Of a DNA stretch of 64,000 nt, positions 33,655-42,156 are shown piece after piece (within the stretch, counting starts at the first letter, position 1; each line of letters opens with the position of its first letter). Both the position numbers and the translations under genes were made by a program. The notes under the pieces are model-generated. The model was not told the DNA's origin. It did not search any database and saw only the letters and a list, made by a program, of their open reading frames with translations. Source of the stretch: Dongibacter bovis (GTDB lineage: Bacteria; Bacillota; Negativicutes; Selenomonadales; Selenomonadaceae); assembly GCA_902763085.1 (NCBI GenBank), contig CACWQW010000001.1, forward strand, positions 1 to 64,000, given 5' to 3'.

Positions 33655-34686
33655 ATGAAGAAATATAACGTTGCGATCCTGGGTGCGACCGGCGCCGTCG
33701 GTCAGGAGTTCCTCCGCCTCATCGAGGAGCGTCAGTTCCCGTTCGCGGAGCTCAAGCTGCTCGCGTCTAAGCGGTCCGCCGGCAAGGTGATCTCCTTCAT
33801 GGGCAAGGACTATACGGTGGAAGAGGCGACGGATGATTCGTTCGAAGGCGTCCAGATCGCGCTCTTCGCCGGTGGCGCTGCGAGCAAGACGTTCGCACCG
33901 GCGGCCGTCAAGGCGGGCGCTGTCGTCATTGACAATTCCAGCGCGTTCCGCATGGACCCGGAGGTGCCGCTCGTCGTACCCGAGGTGAATCCGCAGGCCA
34001 TCGCGCGTCACAAGGGCATCATCGCGAATCCGAACTGCTCGACGATCATCATGATGATGGCGCTCAAGCCGCTCTATGACCTCTCGAAGATCAAGCGCAT
34101 CGTCGTCTCCACGTATCAGGCGGTCTCGGGTGGTGGCAAGGAAGCGATGGCAGAGCTCGAGCAGCAGGTCGACGATATCGTCGCCGGCCGCGAGCCTAAG
34201 GCGAACATCCTGCCGGGCGCCAAGTTCCCGAAGCATTATCAGATCGCGTTCAACCTCATCCCGCAGATCGACGTCTTCTATGACAACCTCTACACGAAAG
34301 AGGAGATGAAGATGGTCAACGAGACAAAGAAGATCCTCGAGGATGACAGCCTGCGCATCACGGCGACGACGGTGCGCGTGCCGGTCTACCGCAGCCATGC
34401 GGAGTCCGTCAACGTGGAGTTTGAGGACGAGGTCAGTGTCGAGGCGGCGCGCAAGGCCATCGACGCGTTCCCCGGAGCGATCGTCAAGGACAACCCGGCG
34501 GAGCAGGTGTACCCGATGCCGCTCTTCACGTCCGGCAAGAATGACGTCGAGGTCGGCCGCATCCGCAAGGACGAGTCCATCGAACACGGCCTGAACTTCT
34601 GGGTGTGCGGCGATCAGATCCGTAAGGGCGCTGCGCTCAACGCACTGCAGATTGCCGAGTACATGATCGCGCACGAGATGTTCTGA
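33655..34686 (+). CDS. asd: Aspartate-semialdehyde dehydrogenase
   Basis: The 343-residue enzyme reduces aspartyl phosphate to the semialdehyde, the branch substrate for lysine, threonine and methionine. NADP binding is shown by YNVAILGATGAVGQEFLRLI, the catalytic cysteine by GIIANPNCSTIIMMMAL near residue 127, a conserved glycine loop by TYQAVSGGGKEAMAE near 157, and substrate residues by VPVYRSHAESVNVEF near 243. It is the second gene after dapB and is followed by a strong terminator. Confidence 0.97.
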   Translation: MKKYNVAILGATGAVGQEFLRLIEERQFPFAELKLLASKRSAGKVISFMGKDYTVEEATDDSFEGVQIALFAGGAASKTFAPAAVKAGAVVIDNSSAFRMDPEVPLVVPEVNPQAIARHKGIIANPNCSTIIMMMALKPLYDLSKIKRIVVSTYQAVSGGGKEAMAELEQQVDDIVAGREPKANILPGAKFPKHYQIAFNLIPQIDVFYDNLYTKEEMKMVNETKKILEDDSLRITATTVRVPVYRSHAESVNVEFEDEVSVEAARKAIDAFPGAIVKDNPAEQVYPMPLFTSGKNDVEVGRIRKDESIEHGLNFWVCGDQIRKGAALNALQIAEYMIAHEMF

Positions 34687-34703
34687 TTCCTGAAAATCTT
34701 CCT

Positions 34704-34740
34704 GAGCCGCGCATCTTCGGATGCTGCGGCTCTTTTTTTT
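34704..34740 (+). terminator. Rho-independent terminator of dapB-asd
   Basis: GAGCCGC-GCATC-TTCG-GATGC-TGCGGCTC forms a long stem with a UUCG tetraloop, followed by T8. Confidence 0.93.
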
Positions 34741-34804
34741 CTGTGCGGGGCGCGCGGCAGGGAGAGGGCGGCGCGCGGCGAGGATAGGATTTTGCGCGGA
34801 TATG

Positions 34805-34813
34805 TGTTACAAT
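34805..34813 (+). promoter_or_regulatory. Extended -10 promoter of ireB-ruvX
   Basis: TGT-TACAAT is an extended -10 element 31 bases before the ireB ATG. No convincing -35 is seen. Confidence 0.45.
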
Positions 34814-34843
34814 AGAGCAAATAGTGCTTTTGGAGGAATCGAT

Positions 34844-35095
34844 ATGGTGAGCGAAGAAACGATGATGTTCCGGTTCGGGACCGAGGAGAACAAGGCGGCC
34901 AAGATCATCCGCGAGGTCTGCCAGGCGATGGAAGAGAAGGGGTACAACCCCATCAATCAGCTCGTCGGCTATCTCCTCTCCGGCGATCCCGCCTACGTCA
35001 CGAGCCATAAGGACGCACGCAATAAGATTCGCCAGCTCGAGCGGGATGAGCTGCTCGAGGAGCTCGTGCGCTCCTATCTGGAGGCGAAGGAATGA
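34844..35095 (+). CDS. ireB: IreB-family regulatory phosphoprotein (UPF0297)
   Basis: The 83-residue protein has the whole UPF0297 sequence: [32 protein letters not shown]-like segment ([20 protein letters not shown]) and [20 protein letters not shown]. In Enterococcus IreB is phosphorylated on threonine by the PASTA kinase IreK and limits cephalosporin resistance; the family role elsewhere is presumed similar. ATG 34844 follows GGAGG by seven bases. Its stop overlaps the ruvX start (ATGA), matching the yrzL-yrrK order of Bacillus. Confidence 0.95.
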   Translation: MVSEETMMFRFGTEENKAAKIIREVCQAMEEKGYNPINQLVGYLLSGDPAYVTSHKDARNKIRQLERDELLEELVRSYLEAKE

Positions 35096-35508
35096 AGCGG
35101 GTCATCGGCCTCGATATCGGCGATCGGACCATCGGCATCGCGGTGTCGGACCTGCTCGGGCTCACGGCGCAGGGCGTCGAGACCATCCGCAGGAAGAAGC
35201 TCGCAGATGATATCGCGCGCCTCGGGGAGCTCATGGAGCAGTACGAGACGCGCGAGCTCGTCTCGGGGTATCCGAAGAACATGAACGGCACGGAGGGCGA
35301 TCGCTGCGAGGTCGTCAAGGCGTTCATCGACGAGGTGAAGGCGGTCTATCCAGACGTCCAGGTCACGTTCTGGGACGAGCGCCTCTCGACGGTGGCGGCC
35401 ACGCGCTCGCTGCTCGAGGCAGATGTCTCGCGGAAGAAGCGCAAGAAGGTCATCGACAAGATGGCGGCGGTCTTCATCCTGCAGGGATATCTCGACAGCA
35501 TTCGTTGA
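35092..35508 (+). CDS. ruvX: Holliday junction resolvase-like protein RuvX/YqgF
   Basis: The 138-residue RNase H-fold protein has [20 protein letters not shown] at its start, [17 protein letters not shown] near residue 60 and the acidic site [15 protein letters not shown] near 94. YqgF proteins act in 16S rRNA 5' processing and possibly junction resolution. Its ATG overlaps the ireB stop, and its own stop overlaps the -35 box of the next promoter. Confidence 0.95.
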   Translation: MKRVIGLDIGDRTIGIAVSDLLGLTAQGVETIRRKKLADDIARLGELMEQYETRELVSGYPKNMNGTEGDRCEVVKAFIDEVKAVYPDVQVTFWDERLSTVAATRSLLEADVSRKKRKKVIDKMAAVFILQGYLDSIR

Positions 35509-35534
35509 CAAGGCGCGTCGGCATGCGCTAGAAT
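35505..35534 (+). promoter_or_regulatory. Promoter of the DUF1292 gene
   Basis: A consensus TTGACA (35505-35510), which contains the ruvX stop codon, and TAGAAT (35529-35534) are 18 bp apart. Confidence 0.7.
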
Positions 35535-35573
35535 GCAGATAGATGGTTTTATGTAAAGGCAGAGGTGATGATC

Positions 35574-35903
35574 ATGGCAGATGAGAAGGAATTCCTCGAG
35601 GATGGGGACGCGACGGTGATCGAGTTCACGGATGAGGATGGCAATGCATTCTATTATGAGGAAGAGATGATCATTCCCGTCGGGGACGATCAGTACGCGC
35701 TGCTCGTAGGACTGCACGACGGCGACGAGCACGAGCCAGGCTGTGCATGCGGCTGCGAGGACGGCGACGAGGATGTCCTCATCGCCAAGATCGTTGTCAA
35801 CGAGGAAGGCGAGGAAGAGTACGTCGAGCCGACGGATGAGGAGTTCGCTCTCGTCCAGAAGGCGTACGACGCGCTCATGGACGAGGAGGACGCAGAGGGC
35901 TGA
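35574..35903 (+). CDS. DUF1292 protein
   Basis: The 109-residue, very acidic protein contains the DUF1292 core ATVIEFTDEDGNAFYYEEEM and VNEEGEEEYVEPTDEEFALV. The family is widespread in Firmicutes directly after ruvX (yrzB in Bacillus) and has no known function. A Cys-rich insert (EPGCACGCEDGDED, residues 56-69) could bind metal and is not typical of short members. ATG 35574 is taken because AGAGG lies eight bases before it; GTG 35565 and ATG 35568 are alternatives. Confidence 0.92.
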   Translation: MADEKEFLEDGDATVIEFTDEDGNAFYYEEEMIIPVGDDQYALLVGLHDGDEHEPGCACGCEDGDEDVLIAKIVVNEEGEEEYVEPTDEEFALVQKAYDALMDEEDAEG

Positions 35904-35966
35904 GCCCTCTCCTCCAAGCAAAGTAGAAGAGCAGGCGGATGCGCTATGGCATTACCTGCCTGCAAA

Positions 35967-36004
35967 GGGGCTGCGGCAAACGGACGTTGTTTTGCCGTAG
36001 CCCC
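35967..36004 (+). terminator. Hairpin after the DUF1292 gene
   Basis: GGGGCTGCGGCAAA and TTTGCCGTAGCCCC form a 14-position stem with one mismatch, around a ten-base loop. The following TATTCAT is a poor T-run, so efficiency is uncertain. Confidence 0.6.
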
Positions 36005-36045
36005 TATTCATATGGGGAAGGCGGCTGCGGTCCCGCGCGGGGCGA

Positions 36046-36074
36046 TTGCAGTTTCTGGGAAAGTTGCGTATAAT
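36046..36074 (+). promoter_or_regulatory. Promoter of mltG-trmR-U32
   Basis: TTGCAG (36046-36051) and TATAAT (36069-36074) are 17 bp apart, 33 bases before the mltG start. Confidence 0.75.
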
Positions 36075-36107
36075 GAGAACGTGAGATTTGGGGTAGGAGA
36101 TGGGAAT

Positions 36108-37217
36108 TTGATCAAGAAACTACCAGAGCCGGAGGCGCTGCTGCCGCTCCTGCGGGAGAAAGCCGCCGCACTCCGGGAGGGAGCCGCCGCCTTCCGCGAG
36201 CGATGGGGGGCGCTCAGCGGGAAGCAGCGCGGCGGCGTGGCGGCAGGGGCCGCCATCGTCTGCCTCGTGCTTTTTTGCCTGCTGTTCGCGCCGGGACACC
36301 GGGAGGAACGCGCTGCGTCGGAGGGAACGAAGATCTACCTGCAGGTACGCCCGGGCATGACGACGCGCGAGATCGGCGCACAGCTTGAGCAGCACGGCGT
36401 CATCGGGAGCAGCATGAAGTTCTGGGTCACCGCGAAGCTGAACGGCCTCGAGGGGCAGATCAAGACGGGCAACTACGCGCTGCATCCAGGCATGGAGCCG
36501 CGTGAGGTGCTCTCCCTGCTCGTAGAGGGAAAGACGACGCGCGTGCGCTTCACGATCCCCGAGGGCTTCAGCGTGCGCGACATCGCGAAGCGCCTCGCGG
36601 ACGAGGGCATCGTCGACGAGCAGGAGTTCCTGAAGAAGGCCAAGGACTACCGCCCGTACGACTACATCGAGCGCCATGCGAACACCTTCTATGCCTGCGA
36701 GGGCTTCCTGTTCCCCGATACGTATGAGCTCGGCACCGATATGGATGTCGATACCATCCTGAAGGAGATGTCCTCGGACTTCGATCAGCGGTTGACGAAG
36801 AAGATGCGGCAGCGGGCAGCGGAGGAGCATCTCTCCATCTATGAGCTCGTGACGCTCGCCTCGCTCGTGGAGAAGGAGGCGCGCTACGAGGAGGATCGCC
36901 CTATCATCGCCCAGGTGTTCCTGAAGCGACTGGCGATCGGTATGCCGCTGCAATCCGATACGACGCTGCAATACTTGCGGAACGATCCCAAGGAGGACCT
37001 CTCCCTCGAGGATACGAAGGTCGACTCTCCCTACAATACGTATCAGCATGAGGGACTGCCGCCAGGGCCAATCGCGAGCCCCGGACTCGCCGCCATCGAG
37101 GCGGTCCTCTATCCCGCATCGACGGAGTACCTTTATTTCGTCGCCGATCGACAGGGGCATAACCACTATTCGACGAATTACGCCGACCATCTCGCCCTCG
37201 TGGAGCAGGTGCGCTGA
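36108..37217 (+). CDS. mltG: Endolytic transglycosylase MltG
   Basis: The 369-residue protein cleaves nascent glycan strands and so ends peptidoglycan polymerisation. A cytoplasmic tail (about 40 residues) is followed by a membrane helix (VAAGAAIVCLVLFCLLFAPG), a LysM-like part (YLQVRPGMTTREIGAQLEQH) and the YceG/MltG domain with LASLVEKEARYEEDRPIIAQ, where the catalytic Glu lies, and LQSDTTLQY. TTG 36108 is taken because GTAGGAGA lies seven bases upstream; the longer open frame starting at 35946 would overlap the promoter and terminator. Its stop overlaps the trmR start by one base. Confidence 0.93.
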   Translation: MIKKLPEPEALLPLLREKAAALREGAAAFRERWGALSGKQRGGVAAGAAIVCLVLFCLLFAPGHREERAASEGTKIYLQVRPGMTTREIGAQLEQHGVIGSSMKFWVTAKLNGLEGQIKTGNYALHPGMEPREVLSLLVEGKTTRVRFTIPEGFSVRDIAKRLADEGIVDEQEFLKKAKDYRPYDYIERHANTFYACEGFLFPDTYELGTDMDVDTILKEMSSDFDQRLTKKMRQRAAEEHLSIYELVTLASLVEKEARYEEDRPIIAQVFLKRLAIGMPLQSDTTLQYLRNDPKEDLSLEDTKVDSPYNTYQHEGLPPGPIASPGLAAIEAVLYPASTEYLYFVADRQGHNHYSTNYADHLALVEQVR

Positions 37218-37831
37218 TGGAGACGGAGGCACTCCTGCGGGAGATGGAGCAGTACGCGCAGGCGCACCACGTCCCCATCCTCAACGAGGGCGGGCGCCGC
37301 GTCTTCGCTGAGATCGTCCGGGAGCGGCGGCCGCACCGCATCCTCGAGGTCGGTACGGCCATCGGGTATTCTGCGCTGCTCGCGCTCTCGCGTACGGATG
37401 AGGGCGCCGTCTTGATGTCGCTCGAGCTGAGCGCGGAGCGCCTGGCGGTCGCGCGTTCGTTCCTCGGGCGGTCGGCGTATGCGGCGCAGGTCACGCTCTT
37501 GGAGGGCGACGCGGGGACATTGCTCGCTGGATTGGCGGCGCAGGTAACGGACCCATTCGATCTCGTCTTCCTCGATGCCGCCAAGGGGCAGTACCCGGAC
37601 TATCTCGCGAAATCCTTGCCGCTTCTCGCGCGGGAGGGCGTCATCGTCGCGGACAACGTGCTCTTCCGCGGTTACGTGCGTTCGGAGATGCGACCGCCGC
37701 GCCGCTATCGCACCATCGTCAAGCGCCTGCGCCAGTATCTCGCGACGGTGCAGGCGCCGCCCTTTGCGACGACGGTCTTCGAGCGCGGCGACGGCCTGGC
37801 ACTCACACGGAGGATCTATGAAGAAACCTGA
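37217..37831 (+). CDS. trmR: tRNA 5-hydroxyuridine O-methyltransferase-type protein (TrmR/YrrM)
   Basis: The 204-residue class I SAM methyltransferase has HRILEVGTAIGYSALLALSR (motif I), SLELSAERLAVARSFL (acidic loop), DLVFLDAAKGQYPDYL (motif IV) and VIVADNVLFRGYVRS. This is the O-methyltransferase 3 family. In Bacillus YrrM (TrmR) methylates ho5U34 to mo5U34 in tRNA, and the U32 proteins encoded next to it make ho5U. The same gene neighbour here supports that role. It is coupled to mltG and overlaps the U32 gene by 14 bases. Confidence 0.85.
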   Translation: METEALLREMEQYAQAHHVPILNEGGRRVFAEIVRERRPHRILEVGTAIGYSALLALSRTDEGAVLMSLELSAERLAVARSFLGRSAYAAQVTLLEGDAGTLLAGLAAQVTDPFDLVFLDAAKGQYPDYLAKSLPLLAREGVIVADNVLFRGYVRSEMRPPRRYRTIVKRLRQYLATVQAPPFATTVFERGDGLALTRRIYEET

Positions 37832-39041
37832 ACTTTTGGCGCCGGCGGGGACGCCGGAGAAGATGAAGATGGCGCTGCTCTACGGCGCCGATGCGGTCTA
37901 TCTCGGCGGCAAGTCCTTCGGTCTCCGGGCGCTCGGGGGCAATTTCAGCCGGGAGGACCTGCGCGACGGTGTCTCGTTCGCGCACGCCCTGGGCAAGCGG
38001 GTCTACGTGACCGTAAACATCTTCCCGCACAATGCGGACATAGCGCAGCTCCCCGAGTATCTCCGCTACCTGCAGGAAATCGGTGTGGACGCGCTCCTCG
38101 TGGCAGACCTCGGGGTCTTTTCCCTCTGCCGTGAGGTCATCCCCGAGATGGAACTCCACGTGAGCACGCAGGCGAATGTCACGAATGATCGGGCGGCACT
38201 GGCGTGGCAGCGGCTCGGGGCGAAGCGCATCGTCCTCGCGCGGGAGCTCTCCTTATCGGAGATCCGCACCATCCGCGCGCACGTGGGGGCGGAGCTCGAG
38301 ATGTTCGTCCACGGCGCGATGTGCATCTCGTATTCCGGGCGCTGCCTGCTCTCCAGCTATTTCACGGGGCGCGATGCCAACCGCGGTACGTGCGCGCAGT
38401 CCTGTCGCTGGAGATACGCGCTCGTGGAGGAGACGCGTCCCGGGCAGTATTTCCCCATCGAGGAGGACGAGCGCGGCACGTATATCCTCAATTCCAAGGA
38501 TCTCTGCCTGCTGCCGCGGCTGGCGGAGGTCATCGAGAGCGGGGTCGACAGCCTGAAGATCGAGGGGCGGATGAAGAGCGTGCACTATGTGGCGAGCGTG
38601 ACGAAGGCATACCGCCTCGCCATCGACGCCTACGCCGCCGATCCGCAGCACTACAAGGTCCAGTCGGCCTGGCTCGAGGAGCTCGGGAAGGTCTCGCACC
38701 GCGCGTATACGACGGGCTTCGTCTTCCATCAACCGACGGCGGACGACCAGATCTACGGCTCGTCCTCGTATGAGCAGACGTCCGATTTCGTCGGCCTCGT
38801 GCGCGCGTATGACGCAGCGACGGGCTGGGCGACGGTCGAGCAGCGCAACCACATGCGCCTCGGCGAGGAGATCGAGCTCTTCCAGCCGAAGCTGCCGGGA
38901 TTCCGCCAGCGGATCGAGGCGATGGAGGATGCGGACGGCACGCCGATCGAGGCGGCGCCTCATCCGCAGCAGATCGTCAGGATTCACATGCGTCAGGCAG
39001 TGGAGCCGTATGCGATCCTGCGCCGTGACAGTCAGAGCTGA
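37818..39041 (+). CDS. trhP: U32-family protein, probable tRNA 5-hydroxyuridine synthase (TrhP-like)
   Basis: The 407-residue single-barrel U32 protein begins KPELLAPAGTPEKMKMALLY and GADAVYLGGKSFGLRALGGN. The four family cysteines are seen in GAMCISYSGRC and NRGTCAQSC; in the relatives TrhP and UbiU/V they hold a 4Fe-4S cluster. SLKIEGRMKSVHYVA is the classic U32 signature. Its overlap with trmR implies a role in wobble uridine hydroxylation with prephenate as oxygen donor, as shown for E. coli TrhP. Bacillus has two U32 genes here (yrrN, yrrO); only the longer type is present. Confidence 0.88.
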   Translation: MKKPELLAPAGTPEKMKMALLYGADAVYLGGKSFGLRALGGNFSREDLRDGVSFAHALGKRVYVTVNIFPHNADIAQLPEYLRYLQEIGVDALLVADLGVFSLCREVIPEMELHVSTQANVTNDRAALAWQRLGAKRIVLARELSLSEIRTIRAHVGAELEMFVHGAMCISYSGRCLLSSYFTGRDANRGTCAQSCRWRYALVEETRPGQYFPIEEDERGTYILNSKDLCLLPRLAEVIESGVDSLKIEGRMKSVHYVASVTKAYRLAIDAYAADPQHYKVQSAWLEELGKVSHRAYTTGFVFHQPTADDQIYGSSSYEQTSDFVGLVRAYDAATGWATVEQRNHMRLGEEIELFQPKLPGFRQRIEAMEDADGTPIEAAPHPQQIVRIHMRQAVEPYAILRRDSQS

Positions 39042-39105
39042 CGGGGCGCGCGGGTTGACATAGGTATGATGTGATTTTTGCTGAAAAAGAAAGCGGGGGT
39101 TTCAG

Positions 39106-39387
39106 ATGGCAGATTTGATTCGTTACGCAGGAAAAGCGGAAGGACATGTACAGGGCGTAGGTTTTCGCATGTATGTACAGCAGCATGCGAAAGATCTCGG
39201 CGTCACAGGCTGGATTCGCAACATGGAAGACGGAACGGTCGACATGGAGCTTCAGGGCACACAGGAACAGATCGATGCGCTCGAGAAGATCATCCGCAAG
39301 GGCAATTACTTCATCCGGGTGGAGGCATTCTCCCTCGAGGCGATGCCCGTGGTCCCCGAGGAGACCGCGTTCAAGATCCGGTATTGA
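39106..39387 (+). CDS. acyP: Acylphosphatase
   Basis: The 93-residue protein holds the complete acylphosphatase fold: AEGHVQGVGFRMYVQQHAKD with the phosphate-binding arginine, and GVTGWIRNMEDGTVDMELQG with the catalytic asparagine. It hydrolyses carboxyl-phosphate bonds such as acetyl phosphate in the cytoplasm. The start has a usable ribosome site, and aroQ follows after 12 bases. Confidence 0.95.
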   Translation: MADLIRYAGKAEGHVQGVGFRMYVQQHAKDLGVTGWIRNMEDGTVDMELQGTQEQIDALEKIIRKGNYFIRVEAFSLEAMPVVPEETAFKIRY

Positions 39388-39399
39388 GGAGCGGTGATC

Positions 39400-39870
39400 A
39401 TGGGAAAAGTTCTAGTGCTGCATGGCCCGAACCTCAACCTTCTGGGGACGCGGGAGCCGGAAATCTACGGTTATACGACGCTTGCCGACATCAACCGCAT
39501 GATGGCTGCGCGCGCCCAGGAAGCCGGGATCGCCATCGATTTCTTTCAGTCCAATCATGAGGGTGCGCTCGTGGATGCAATCCAGGAGGCGCGCGGACGG
39601 TACGACTTCATCATCTTCAATGCCGCTGCCTATACGCATTACAGCATCGCGCTGCGCGATGCGATCGCCGCGGTGAAGGTCCCCGTCATCGAGGTGCACC
39701 TATCAAACATCCACCAGCGCGAGGAGTTCCGCCATACGTCCGTGCTCGCCCCCGTGGCGCTCGGTCAGGTCTGTGGGCTCGGCGTGGATAGCTATCTCGC
39801 GGCGCTCGAAGCCGTCATCCACAAGCTGGCGGCAGAGGAAGAGCAGGATGGGGGGCAGACGGATGCTTGA
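39400..39870 (+). CDS. aroQ: 3-dehydroquinate dehydratase, type II
   Basis: The 156-residue shikimate-pathway enzyme has [19 protein letters not shown] with the catalytic Arg and Tyr, [30 protein letters not shown]-like [17 protein letters not shown] and the histidine loop [20 protein letters not shown] 39400 follows GAGGAG by eight bases; GTG 39394 is less likely. It overlaps pepP, a common pairing in Firmicutes (aroQ-pepP-efp). Confidence 0.96.
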   Translation: MGKVLVLHGPNLNLLGTREPEIYGYTTLADINRMMAARAQEAGIAIDFFQSNHEGALVDAIQEARGRYDFIIFNAAAYTHYSIALRDAIAAVKVPVIEVHLSNIHQREEFRHTSVLAPVALGQVCGLGVDSYLAALEAVIHKLAAEEEQDGGQTDA

Positions 39871-40936
39871 AAAGCGCATGGAAGCACTGCGCTCCCTGCT
39901 CAGAAAGCAGGGACTCGACGCGGTCATCGTGACCAAAGAAGTGAACCTGATGTATTTCAGCGGCTTCCGCGGGGATGATACGATGCTCGTGGTGACGCCT
40001 GCGCGTCAATTCCTTATCACGGACAACCGCTACACGGAGCAGGCGCGGCAGCAGGCGCCGCGCTACGAGCTCGTGGAGCAGAAGCACGGCCTCATCGCGC
40101 GGACGGCAGAGCTCCTCGCGGCGCTCGGTGCGAAGCGCATCGGCTTTGAGGGGAAGCACATGACGTATCAGCGGTACCGCGATTTCGCCAGCCGCCTGCC
40201 GGAGTGCACGCTCACAGGAGACCTCGATCTCGATGCCCTGCGCCAGATCAAGGATGCAGGGGAGATCGCGAAGATCCGCAAGGCATGCGAGATCGCCGAT
40301 GCGGCGTACGAGGATGTCCTCTCGTTCCTGCGCCCCGGCGTCACGGAGTTCGAGGTGGCGGCGCACATGGAGGGCTATATGCGCGCCCACGGCTCGGAGG
40401 GGCCGTCGTTTGCGACCATCGTCGCCTCCGGCAAGCGCGGGGCGCTGCCGCACGGCACGCCGACGCAGAAGGTCATTGAGGAGGGAGACTTCGTGACGAT
40501 GGACTACGGTGCCATCTACGAGGGATATCATTCCGATATCACGCGCACGCTCTGCGTCGGCAGGGCGTCGGAGCGCCAGCGCGAGACGTACGCGCATGTG
40601 CTCGAGGCGCAGGAGCTCGCGCTCACGCTGATCAAGCCGGGGGCGTCCGGCAAGGCGGTGGATGCCGCCGTACGGCAGCTCTTCGCCCGCTATGGCCTCG
40701 ACGCGTACTTCGGCCACGGACTCGGCCACAGTCTCGGCCTCGAGATCCACGAGGAGCCGCGCCTCTCGCCGCACAGCACGTGCGAACATCTCGTGCCGGG
40801 CATGCTCATCACGGACGAGCCGGGCGTCTACTTCGCTGACTGGGGCGGCCTCCGCATCGAGGATACGGTCCTCGTGACAGAGCAGGGATCGGAAGCGTTG
40901 ACGAAGGCGACGAAGAAACTCATTGAAATTATCTGA
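39863..40936 (+). CDS. pepP: Xaa-Pro aminopeptidase (M24B)
   Basis: The 357-residue metallopeptidase removes N-terminal residues before proline. The N-terminal creatinase-like domain ([15 protein letters not shown]) is followed by the pita-bread domain with metal ligands in [50 protein letters not shown] and [19 protein letters not shown] stretch upstream of ATG 39863 can act as ribosome site. It overlaps the end of aroQ by eight bases. Its 3' end contains the efp promoter. Confidence 0.94.
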   Translation: MLEKRMEALRSLLRKQGLDAVIVTKEVNLMYFSGFRGDDTMLVVTPARQFLITDNRYTEQARQQAPRYELVEQKHGLIARTAELLAALGAKRIGFEGKHMTYQRYRDFASRLPECTLTGDLDLDALRQIKDAGEIAKIRKACEIADAAYEDVLSFLRPGVTEFEVAAHMEGYMRAHGSEGPSFATIVASGKRGALPHGTPTQKVIEEGDFVTMDYGAIYEGYHSDITRTLCVGRASERQRETYAHVLEAQELALTLIKPGASGKAVDAAVRQLFARYGLDAYFGHGLGHSLGLEIHEEPRLSPHSTCEHLVPGMLITDEPGVYFADWGGLRIEDTVLVTEQGSEALTKATKKLIEII

Positions 40937-40951
40937 GCTTTTCGGTATAAT
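40923..40951 (+). promoter_or_regulatory. Promoter of efp
   Basis: TTGAAA (40923-40928) and TATAAT (40946-40951) are 17 bp apart; the -35 lies inside the last pepP codons. Confidence 0.7.
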
Positions 40952-40990
40952 AGTATCGTTATTTATGCAAATATTGGAGGGCGTAAGTTC

Positions 40991-41548
40991 ATGATTAACA
41001 GTACAGATTTCCGCACGGGCCTGACGATCGAGATCGACGGCGGTGTTTGGCAGATCGTTGATTTCCAGCATGTGAAGCCGGGCAAGGGCGCGGCCTTCGT
41101 CCGCACGAAGATCAAGAACGTCGAGACGGGCGCTGTCGTCGAGCGCACGTTCAACCCGAACGAGAAGATGCCGGCGGCCCATCTCGAGACGCGTACGATG
41201 CAGTACCTCTATGAGAACGACGGCATGTACACGTTCATGGATACGGAGACGTACGAGCAGGAAGAGCTCACGAAGGAGACGCTGGGCGACGCGCTGAACT
41301 TCCTCCTCGAGAACATGGAAGTCACGCTGCAGACGTTCAAGGGCCGCGTCATCGGCATCTCGCTGCCCAATTCCGTGACGCTCAAGGTCACGGAGTGCGA
41401 GCCGAGCGTCAAAGGCAATACGGCGACGGGCGCGACGAAGATGGCGAAGGTCGAGACGGGCTATGAGGTCCGCGTGCCGCTGTTCGTCAACGAGGGCGAT
41501 TCCCTCCGCATCGATACGCGCACGGGCAACTACATCGAGCGCGCGTAA
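40991..41548 (+). CDS. efp: Elongation factor P
   Basis: The 185-residue factor relieves ribosome stalling at proline runs. The three beta-barrel domains are complete; the modified loop is at HVKPGKGAAFVRTK with a lysine near residue 32, as in other Firmicutes. VEREFNPNEK-like (VERTFNPNEKM), TLGDALNFLLENMEV and the end EGDSLRIDTRTGNYIERA are diagnostic. TTGGAGG precedes the ATG. It has its own promoter. Confidence 0.97.
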   Translation: MINSTDFRTGLTIEIDGGVWQIVDFQHVKPGKGAAFVRTKIKNVETGAVVERTFNPNEKMPAAHLETRTMQYLYENDGMYTFMDTETYEQEELTKETLGDALNFLLENMEVTLQTFKGRVIGISLPNSVTLKVTECEPSVKGNTATGATKMAKVETGYEVRVPLFVNEGDSLRIDTRTGNYIERA

Positions 41549-41577
41549 AACGGGCATCAATCGCACATGGCAACTGG

Positions 41578-41629
41578 GCGGATGGGGAAGCCTTCGGCGT
41601 CAGGGACTCCTGGCAGGCAGCTCATCCGC
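41578..41629 (+). promoter_or_regulatory. Branched inverted repeat downstream of efp (possible terminator or structured leader)
   Basis: GCGGATG (41578-41584) pairs with CATCCGC (41623-41629). Between them lie two small hairpins, GCC-TTC-GGC and CAGG-GACT-CCTG, so the RNA can fold as a three-way junction. TTCTTG follows. It may be the efp terminator with a weak T-run or part of the asp23 leader. Confidence 0.4.
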
Positions 41630-41657
41630 TTCTTGCGTGGAATTCTTTTGGCGAAAA

Positions 41658-41687
41658 GCAGGAGAATGTGGCTGGCAGAGAGAATAC
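41658..41687 (+). promoter_or_regulatory. Sigma-H-like promoter before asp23
   Basis: GCAGGAGAA (41658-41666), a 12-bp spacer and AGAGAATAC (41679-41687) match the sigma-H pattern RNAGGAWWW-N11/12-RNNGAATWW with one mismatch in the -35. No sigma-A box of comparable quality is present in the gap. Confidence 0.4.
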
Positions 41688-41735
41688 ATAGACGAAACAA
41701 GTTCGTTCAGTCCATCTGTCTGAGGAGGGGTTCTC

Positions 41736-42143
41736 ATGGAAAAGGAAACGCAGGTCAAGGCAGTCAAGAAAGATAACTCGCTCGGTTCGATCCGCATCGC
41801 CGATGAGGTCGTCAGCATCATCGCCGGTCTCGCCGCGACGGAAGTCGAGGGCATCGCTGGCATGAGCGGCGGGCTCGTCGGCGGCATCGCGGAGATGCTC
41901 GGCCGCAAGAATTTCGCCAAGGGCGTCAAGGTCGAAGTCGGCGAGAAGGAAGCGGCGGTCGACCTCTACATCATCGTGAAGTACGGCGTGCGCATCCCCG
42001 ATGTCGCCCTCGCGGCACAGGAGAACGTCAAGCAGGCCATCGAGACGATGACGGGTCTCTCCGTCGTCGAGGTGAATGTCCATGTGCAGGGCGTCGGCTT
42101 CCCGGAAGAGGCGCCGAAAGAAGAGGAAGTCCGCGTCCGTTGA
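41736..42143 (+). CDS. Asp23/Gls24 family envelope stress protein
   Basis: The 135-residue protein carries the whole Asp23 domain: GSIRIADEVVSIIAGLAATE, VEGIAGMSGG, VDLYIIVKYGVRIPDVALAA and VVEVNVHVQGVGF. Family members form membrane-near filaments held by AmaP and respond to cell-wall or alkaline stress. GAGGAGG precedes the ATG. The genes for AmaP and the DUF2273 partner follow directly, as expected. Confidence 0.94.
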   Translation: MEKETQVKAVKKDNSLGSIRIADEVVSIIAGLAATEVEGIAGMSGGLVGGIAEMLGRKNFAKGVKVEVGEKEAAVDLYIIVKYGVRIPDVALAAQENVKQAIETMTGLSVVEVNVHVQGVGFPEEAPKEEEVRVR

Positions 42144-42156
42144 AAGAGGCGATTCG

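Noticed and set aside
39055-39060. Consensus TTGACA before the acylphosphatase gene
   Set aside because: No -10 box lies at a workable distance; TATGAT follows only a few bases later. The gene may be served from upstream.
41567-41776. Short open frame in the efp-asp23 gap
   Set aside because: It spans the branched repeat and runs into asp23 in another frame, with no ribosome site and no family pattern.
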